NCBI GenBank assembly: GCA_964353115.1
Contig: CAYGUI010000024.1
Location: 1-18,396, forward strand
Length of the DNA: 18,396 nt
Source of the DNA: CAYGUI01 sp964353115
GTDB taxonomy: Bacteria > Pseudomonadota > Gammaproteobacteria > JAGOUU01
Direction: 5' to 3'
Both the position numbers and the translations under genes were made by a program. The notes under the pieces were generated by a model that saw only the letters and a list, made by a program, of their open reading frames with translations, did not search any database and was not told the DNA's origin. Positions 14,069-18,396 of this stretch are shown here, piece by piece (position 1 is the stretch's first letter; the number at the start of each line of letters is the position of its first letter).

Positions 14069-14991
14069 TAAAAAAATTTTTATTAGGGACAATTCTTTGT
14101 GTAACATCAGGTGTTTATTCTTTTGGATCTTCAATAGTATCTGTTGGGGATGTTGATTATATTAGACTTGAACCAGAAGTTTTAGCATTGATAGCTCAAG
14201 CTAATAATAATGACAAGAATGCTCAAATTAAGTTGGCAGATAATTTATTAGATGGTCGTGGTTTAAAGAAAGATGTTCCAGAAGCTGTCAAATGGTTTAC
14301 TGAATTGGCTGATAAAAATAATGGATATGCAGCATTTGCTTTAAGTGTTATTTATCAATACGGTATAGGAATAAAGGAAGAGCCTAATTTAGCTGCTCAT
14401 TTTTATAAGAAAGGTCTCAAATCTCCACAAATTGCAATTAATATGCATACCTTAGCTTCTCATCTTAATAATCCTAATAGTAGTTTTTATAATGTTAGTT
14501 GGGCAATAGATTGGTTTAATAAAGCTGCAGATCGAGGTAATTTGGCATCTTTAAATGATTTGGCTGAAATCTATCTTTATGGAGATAACAAAGTTAAAAA
14601 TACAGTAAAAGCTTTAAATTATTATGGTCGGGCTGCTGCTCGTGGCTCAAGTTACGCCAAATATTCAATTGGAACTATTTATTATGACGGAAAAGGCATT
14701 AAACAAGATAAAAAAGAAGCTTTCAAATGGTTGTTAAAAGCAGCTACACAAGGATTTGCGCCTGCACAATATAGACTTGCTGAAATGTATTTGAGTGGTG
14801 ATGGAGTAGTGCGTGATGATGTTGAAGCTTATGCATGGTTATCTGCGGCAAATAGTAGTTTGCTATTTGATCGTGCACTTAATAAACAAAAAGGTATAGC
14901 CAAAAATTTACAGTCAGAAGATTTACAAGAAGCTATAGATCTAGCCAAGCAATATAATCGTAAATTTGTGACTGAAGGATCAGTAGCATGA
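14065..14991 (+). CDS. Secreted Sel1-repeat (TPR-like) protein
   Basis: The 308-residue product starts with a classical signal peptide (MIKKFLLGTILCVTSGVYSF, likely cut near residue 20, no lipobox), so it is exported to the periplasm or beyond. Residues about 50-265 hold six Sel1-like helical repeats, seen from motifs such as LDGRGLKKDVPEAVKWFTEL, YDGKGIKQDKKEAFKWLLKA and LSGDGVVRDDVEAYAWLSAA. Sel1 repeats act as protein-interaction scaffolds; in Legionella and Coxiella such proteins affect host interaction or envelope function. The start overlaps spoT (ATGA) and the stop overlaps oxyR (ATGA), so it is translationally coupled to both. The partner is unknown. Confidence 0.9.
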   Translation: MIKKFLLGTILCVTSGVYSFGSSIVSVGDVDYIRLEPEVLALIAQANNNDKNAQIKLADNLLDGRGLKKDVPEAVKWFTELADKNNGYAAFALSVIYQYGIGIKEEPNLAAHFYKKGLKSPQIAINMHTLASHLNNPNSSFYNVSWAIDWFNKAADRGNLASLNDLAEIYLYGDNKVKNTVKALNYYGRAAARGSSYAKYSIGTIYYDGKGIKQDKKEAFKWLLKAATQGFAPAQYRLAEMYLSGDGVVRDDVEAYAWLSAANSSLLFDRALNKQKGIAKNLQSEDLQEAIDLAKQYNRKFVTEGSVA

Positions 14992-15893
14992 CATTAACAG
15001 AGCTTCGTTATATTGTTGCTGTAGCACAAGAAAAACACTTTGGTCGTGCTGCAGAAAAGTGCTTCGTTAGTCAGCCGACGCTTAGTGTTGCAATCAAAAA
15101 ATTAGAAGATGAATTAAATATAAAAATTTTTGAGCGTTATAAAACTGATGTTCGCGTGACACTAGTTGGCCAAAAAATTGTTGAGCAAGCTCAAGATGTT
15201 CTTGAGCAAGCAGAAGAGATAAAAACAATTGCACACGGTGGTCGTGATGAGTTATCTATACCTCTTCGTATTGGTGCAATTTATACTATCGGACCATATA
15301 TATTTCCGCATATTATTCACGATTTAAAACATAATGCACCACAAATGCCAGCTTATATTCGTGATGGTTATACTGCCGAGCTTAGAAATTTATTACGCCA
15401 AGGTGATCTAGATGCAATTATTATTGCTTTGCCATTTACAGAGCCTGGTGTTGAAATAGAAGAATTATATTCTGAGCAGTTTAAATTAGTTTTACCTAAA
15501 AATCATGAATTAACAAAAAAGGACAAAGTCTCGGTCACTGATTTGGATAATGAAAAAGTTTTATTATTAGGAAAAAATCATTGTTTTCGTGATCAGGTTG
15601 TTAGTTACTGTCCAAATTGTTTGAATAATATTAATTCTGATCCAAATTTGACTATGATGACCGAGGGAAGCTCGCTGGAAACTTTGCGCTGTATGGTAGC
15701 TTCTGGAATAGGAATTACTATTTTGCCGCAAAGCGCAATTAATACTCATTCAGAAGCTGATTTAGATTTAGTCGTAAAAGATTTTGTTAAGCCAATCCCT
15801 GAGCGAACAGTAGCACTTGTGTGGCGTAAAGGTTTTACTCGCATGAAAGCAATAGCCACCTTAAAGGCAGCTATTTTGAGTTGTGAGATTTAA
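14988..15893 (+). CDS. oxyR: Hydrogen-peroxide-sensing LysR-type regulator
   Basis: OxyR is a LysR-family activator that senses H2O2 through a Cys199-Cys208 disulfide. The 301-residue product has the N-terminal winged helix-turn-helix (LTELRYIVAVAQEKHFGRAA, then SQPTLSVAIKKLE) and a periplasmic-binding-like sensor domain. Cys199 in NHCFRDQ and Cys208 in SYC fall at exactly the E. coli numbers, and GSSLETLRCMVASGIGITILP matches the family after them. An extra Cys211 is present. Its ATG overlaps the Sel1 gene stop (ATGA), placing it at the end of the gmk-rpoZ-spoT-sel1 run. That coupling to spoT is unusual; in E. coli oxyR stands alone. Confidence 0.95.
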   Translation: MTLTELRYIVAVAQEKHFGRAAEKCFVSQPTLSVAIKKLEDELNIKIFERYKTDVRVTLVGQKIVEQAQDVLEQAEEIKTIAHGGRDELSIPLRIGAIYTIGPYIFPHIIHDLKHNAPQMPAYIRDGYTAELRNLLRQGDLDAIIIALPFTEPGVEIEELYSEQFKLVLPKNHELTKKDKVSVTDLDNEKVLLLGKNHCFRDQVVSYCPNCLNNINSDPNLTMMTEGSSLETLRCMVASGIGITILPQSAINTHSEADLDLVVKDFVKPIPERTVALVWRKGFTRMKAIATLKAAILSCEI

Positions 15894-15896
15894 ATA

Positions 15897-15946
15897 AAAC
15901 TCTCCTTTTGTAAAGGGGGTCGGCGCGCTAGCGCCGGGGGGTTTTA
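15897..15946. repeat. Palindromic repeat family 1, intergenic copy between convergent oxyR and nhaA
   Basis: The block contains CTCCTTTTGTAAAGGGGG, a GGCGC-GCTA-GCGCC hairpin and a GGGGGGTTTTA edge, in the same order and orientation as the inverted unit at 847-896. It fills the gap between oxyR and nhaA and includes the nhaA stop codon (15944-15946). Outer AAAAC and GTTTT edges also pair. With a T-run on each side of a GC-rich stem it probably works as a transcription terminator in both directions. Confidence 0.8.
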
Positions 15947-17113
15947 CTTTCTCTGATCCGAAAAATACAATACCGTCATTCCTACAATCGCTGAAATTAA
16001 GGAGCCACTAAAAATTCCTAATTGGCTCAAGGCAATAAAATTTTTGCCAGTATAATCAAAAGCAAGTGATCCTATAAATAAACTCATGGTAAAGCCAACG
16101 CCACATAAAACGCTAACACCATAAAGTTGTGTAAAACTTATTTCTTTTGGTTTTTTTATTAAATTAAATAATATTGCAAGACTGCATGAGCCAAAAATTC
16201 CAATTTGTTTTCCTAAAAATAATCCAAAAAATATACCTAAGGTAATTTCATGAGATAAATGATTTATACCAATATTTTTAAATACTAATCCTGAGTTAAC
16301 AAAGGCAAAGAGCGGGAGAATAAAAAAATTAACTAAACCTTGTAATGTATGCTCAAAATGTTTGAGTGGTGAAAATTTAGGATCACTACCTTTCATCGGA
16401 ATAAACATTGATATTACAACACCAGCAAGTGTTGCATGCACGCCAGATTTTAAAAATGCTGCCCACAAAAACATGCCAGCAAATACATAAAGATGTGTAC
16501 TTGTTACACGCTTATATTGCATTATAATTAGGGCTGATAAAGGTATTAGACCAAGCAGTAGAGAATAAAAAGATAATTTTTTTGTATAAAAAATAGCAAT
16601 AAAAATAATTGCAGATAAATCATCAAATATTGCTAAAGTCATTAGAAATACTTTTAAACTTAATGGTACTCTTTTATTTAATAATGCTAAAAGACCTAAT
16701 GAAAATGCAATGTCTGTTGCAGTTGGAATAGCCCATCCATGTAACGCAATGGAATTATCTTGATTAAATAAATAGTAAATAAAAGCTGGAACTGCTACGC
16801 CGCCAATGGCTCCAATAAGTGGCATGAAAATCTGCTCCTTATTAGATAATTCTCCTTCTAAAAATTCACGTTTAATTTCAAGGCCGATTAAAAAAAAGAA
16901 GATAGCCATTAGGCCGTCATTTACCCATAATAATAATGGTTTGTGAATATCAAAGTTACCTATTTTAACTATGATATCAAGATGTAATATATCTTGATAA
17001 AAATTATTAAAAGGTGAATTGGCAATAATCATTGCTAAAATAGCAGAGGCTATTAAAAATAATCCACTCAAGGCTTCGCGATTAATAAAATGGCTAATGG
17101 TTTTTAGAGGCAT
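15944..17113 (-). CDS. nhaA: Na+/H+ antiporter NhaA
   Basis: NhaA exchanges two protons for one sodium ion across the inner membrane, controlling pH and sodium. The 389-residue product (388 in E. coli) has about twelve hydrophobic segments. Key ion-site residues are present: Asp134 in TATDIAF and the pair Asp164-Asp165 in AIFDDLSAII (E. coli 133, 163, 164), and LGKQIGI holds the counterpart of Lys300. LCGVGFTMSLFIGSLAF in the penultimate helix region also matches. It follows smpB by 32 bases on the same strand and may be co-transcribed. The 3' end abuts a repeat of family 1, which supplies the stop codon region. No convincing Shine-Dalgarno sequence is visible before the chosen ATG. Confidence 0.96.
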   Translation of the reverse strand: MPLKTISHFINREALSGLFLIASAILAMIIANSPFNNFYQDILHLDIIVKIGNFDIHKPLLLWVNDGLMAIFFFLIGLEIKREFLEGELSNKEQIFMPLIGAIGGVAVPAFIYYLFNQDNSIALHGWAIPTATDIAFSLGLLALLNKRVPLSLKVFLMTLAIFDDLSAIIFIAIFYTKKLSFYSLLLGLIPLSALIIMQYKRVTSTHLYVFAGMFLWAAFLKSGVHATLAGVVISMFIPMKGSDPKFSPLKHFEHTLQGLVNFFILPLFAFVNSGLVFKNIGINHLSHEITLGIFFGLFLGKQIGIFGSCSLAILFNLIKKPKEISFTQLYGVSVLCGVGFTMSLFIGSLAFDYTGKNFIALSQLGIFSGSLISAIVGMTVLYFSDQRK

Positions 17114-17145
17114 AAGCTTTATAAAAGTAAAAAAAACAGATACTT

Positions 17146-17613
17146 TTATTTTAGCTTAAGATTTTTCAACTCGCGACGTTGTAGCTCTTTTTCCTTCAAG
17201 CTTTCGCGTTTATCGTGTAATTTTTTACCTTTGCCAAGTCCAAGCTCGACTTTAACTTTATTATTTTTCCAATAAAAAGATAATGCTAAGAGGGTATATC
17301 CTTGTCTTTGAATAGCACCTATTAATTTATCAAGCTCTTTTCTATGCAATAATAATTTGCGAGTGCGTTGAGGATCCGGATCAACATGAGTTGATGCGCT
17401 AATAAGAGGAGATATAATAGCCCCTAATAACCAAGCTTCATTATTTTTAACAATAACATAGCTATCAACTAACTGACATTTTCCGGCGCGCAAGCTTTTA
17501 ACTTCCCAGCCAGTAAGCGATATTCCAGCTTCAAAAGTTTGTTCAATAAAAAACTCAAAACGAGCTTTTTTATTAGCGGCGATATTATTTGGTGATATTT
17601 TTTTCTTACCCAT
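17146..17613 (-). CDS. smpB: SsrA (tmRNA)-binding protein SmpB
   Basis: SmpB delivers tmRNA to stalled ribosomes in trans-translation. The 155 residues contain the complete family pattern: GISLTGWEVKSLRAGKCQLVD, NEAWLLGAIISPL, QRTRKLLLHRKELDKL, GYTLLALSFYWKNNKVKVEL, GLGKGKKLHDKRESLKE, and a basic tail. YDKRE is HDKRE here, a small change. No ribosome-binding site is visible upstream of the ATG; instead a -10-like TATAAT on the minus strand ends only 8 bases before it, suggesting a leaderless or nearly leaderless mRNA. It is divergent from ratA, as in E. coli. No ssrA gene is seen in the window. Confidence 0.97.
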   Translation of the reverse strand: MGKKKISPNNIAANKKARFEFFIEQTFEAGISLTGWEVKSLRAGKCQLVDSYVIVKNNEAWLLGAIISPLISASTHVDPDPQRTRKLLLHRKELDKLIGAIQRQGYTLLALSFYWKNNKVKVELGLGKGKKLHDKRESLKEKELQRRELKNLKLK

Positions 17614-17616
17614 GGC

Positions 17617-17630
17617 GTATAATTATATAC
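17617..17630. promoter_or_regulatory. Overlapping divergent -10 elements of smpB and ratA
   Basis: GTATAATTATATAC contains TATAAT on the plus strand (17618-17623) and, overlapping it, TATAAT on the minus strand (17627-17622). The plus-strand copy would start ratA transcripts about 15 bases before its AAGGAGG; the minus-strand copy would start smpB transcripts within a few bases of its ATG. The -35 boxes are weak on both strands (minus: TTTTCA at 17650-17645). Two polymerases could not use this 14-base site at once. Confidence 0.45.
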
Positions 17631-17643
17631 TAAAGGAGGCAAT

Positions 17644-18081
17644 ATGAAAAAAATATCACGACAAATATTTGTACCGTATACAGCAGAGCAAATGTTTAAT
17701 TTAATTAATGATGTAGCAAAATACCCTGAATTTTTGCCATGGTGCTCGCAAGCTGAAATAGAAAAAGAAACAAAAAAATCAATGACTGCGACGTTAACTT
17801 TGTCAAAAGGTGGCATGAGTAAGTCTTTTACTACCCAAAATAAGTTAGATCCAAGTAAAAGTATTGATCTTGAATTGGTGGAAGGTCCTTTTAAAGATTT
17901 TGCTGGCAAATGGCTATTTGAGCCAATTGGAGCTACAGACTGTAAAGTAAGTTGTGAAATAGGGTTTGAATTCTCAAGTTATATGCTGGAAATGATGTTT
18001 GGCGCAGCATTTGAACAAATTACCACTAATTTAATTGATGCATTTGAAGAGCGCGCTAAACAAATTTATGGCTTAGGTTGA
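17644..18081 (+). CDS. ratA: RatA-type START/Coq10-domain protein
   Basis: The 145 residues match the Coq10/RatA family: MKKISRQIFVPYTAEQMFNLI, DVAKYPEFLPWCSQAEI, the central GPFKDFAGKWLFEP and the final helix MLEMMFGAAFEQITTNLIDAFEERAKQIYG. E. coli RatA was described as an inhibitor of 70S assembly; the fold is a lipid/quinone-binding helix-grip, so a role in ubiquinone function is the alternative. A strong AAGGAGG (17633-17639) precedes the ATG. It faces away from smpB and overlaps the convergent downstream gene by 16 bases. E. coli places ratB after it; here the next gene is on the other strand. Confidence 0.93.
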   Translation: MKKISRQIFVPYTAEQMFNLINDVAKYPEFLPWCSQAEIEKETKKSMTATLTLSKGGMSKSFTTQNKLDPSKSIDLELVEGPFKDFAGKWLFEPIGATDCKVSCEIGFEFSSYMLEMMFGAAFEQITTNLIDAFEERAKQIYGLG

Positions 18082-18396
18082 GATCTTTTTATTGGTTTAA
18101 TGGCTGCAGATTCTGGAATAGGTTGTGTGAAAAAAGATCTTATTAATTCTCTTTTTATTTCCTGATCTTCTTCTTTTTCTGAAGTAAGTATAGGTCGTAA
18201 AAGTTCTCTTCCCGAGCTTTGAGATAAATGAAAATTTATAGATTGAAATATTTTTTCAATAGAAATTAGGTTTTTTATAGTTTGTAAGTCACGAGTATTA
18301 ACAGCAAAACAAAAAATATTAAAAGACAAAAAATTATTATTTTTTATGCTATCAGGAATTATGTCTTGAGTTAATAGTTCTCTTACTGTATTTACT
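18066..18396 (-). CDS. C-terminal part of an unknown, possibly ankyrin-type protein (cut by window edge)
   Basis: The minus-strand frame is open from the window edge to TAA at 18068-18066, giving at least 110 residues; the true start lies outside, and a TTG at 18329 need not be used. FNIFCFAVNTRDLQTIKNLIS resembles the helix pair of an ankyrin repeat (LxxAVxxxDLxxIKxLI), preceded by VRELLTQDIIPDSI, which could be an earlier repeat. The last 50 residues are charged and end in a basic tail, IKPIKRSQPKP. No further assignment is possible from this piece. It overlaps ratA by 16 bases at its 3' end. Confidence 0.6.
   Translation of the reverse strand, partial: VNTVRELLTQDIIPDSIKNNNFLSFNIFCFAVNTRDLQTIKNLISIEKIFQSINFHLSQSSGRELLRPILTSEKEEDQEIKRELIRSFFTQPIPESAAIKPIKRSQPKP

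Noticed and set aside
17114..17145. Rho-independent terminator between smpB and nhaA
   Set aside because: The inverted repeat AAAAGTA/TACTTTT is short and entirely AT; a stable stem is unlikely.
17146..18081. tmRNA (ssrA) or a tRNA next to smpB
   Set aside because: No tRNA-like acceptor or T-loop sequence was found near smpB or elsewhere; gaps here are too small.

Overview
The window reads as part of an AT-rich gammaproteobacterial chromosome, probably from a host-associated or intracellular lineage (a Legionellales/Coxiella/Rickettsiella-like bacterium is my best guess, not a proven one). The gammaproteobacterial signal comes from gmk-rpoZ-spoT, an OxyR with cysteines at exactly 199 and 208, and the divergent smpB/ratA pair. 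The host-associated signal comes from AT richness, GC-rich palindromic repeats lying inside genes, an Inc-like membrane/coiled-coil protein, short-repeat proteins and a possible ankyrin-type fragment.

Layout: (1) 1-3252, minus strand: an aromatic-amino-acid operon with overlapping genes, type I-beta DAHP synthase -> aroC -> aroB -> probable aroD (cut by the window edge). aroB carries two in-frame blocks of a palindromic repeat. (2) 3253-3351: operon promoter and a nested palindrome. (3) 3352-8084: an accessory block holding a large two-TM coiled-coil protein with six 25-residue repeats (minus), then five plus-strand small genes: an unknown protein, a membrane-anchored protein with an RMF-like motif, a basic protein, and two proteins built of octapeptide (F/L)TPEQIxx repeats. 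(4) 8035-10941, minus: uvrA with a 90-bp palindromic repeat read as 30 extra residues. (5) 10990-15893, plus: gmk-rpoZ-spoT-sel1-oxyR, compact, the last three joined by ATGA overlaps. (6) 15897-15946: a copy of the aroB-type repeat between convergent oxyR and nhaA. (7) 15944-17613, minus: smpB-nhaA. (8) 17644-18081, plus: ratA, sharing a 30-bp promoter gap with smpB. (9) 18066-18396, minus: the C-terminal part of an unknown, possibly ankyrin-type protein.

Most notable points: a GC-rich palindromic repeat family that enters genes in frame, is read in more than one frame, and shows compensatory changes in a variable hairpin; an unrelated inverted repeat inserted in uvrA; a SpoT whose hydrolase residues are intact while its synthetase domain has lost the catalytic Glu and other conserved residues; and the accessory block at 3352-8084, whose proteins look like candidate host-interaction factors. 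No tRNA, rRNA, CRISPR array or transposase was seen, and no gene-free stretch exceeds 300 bases.
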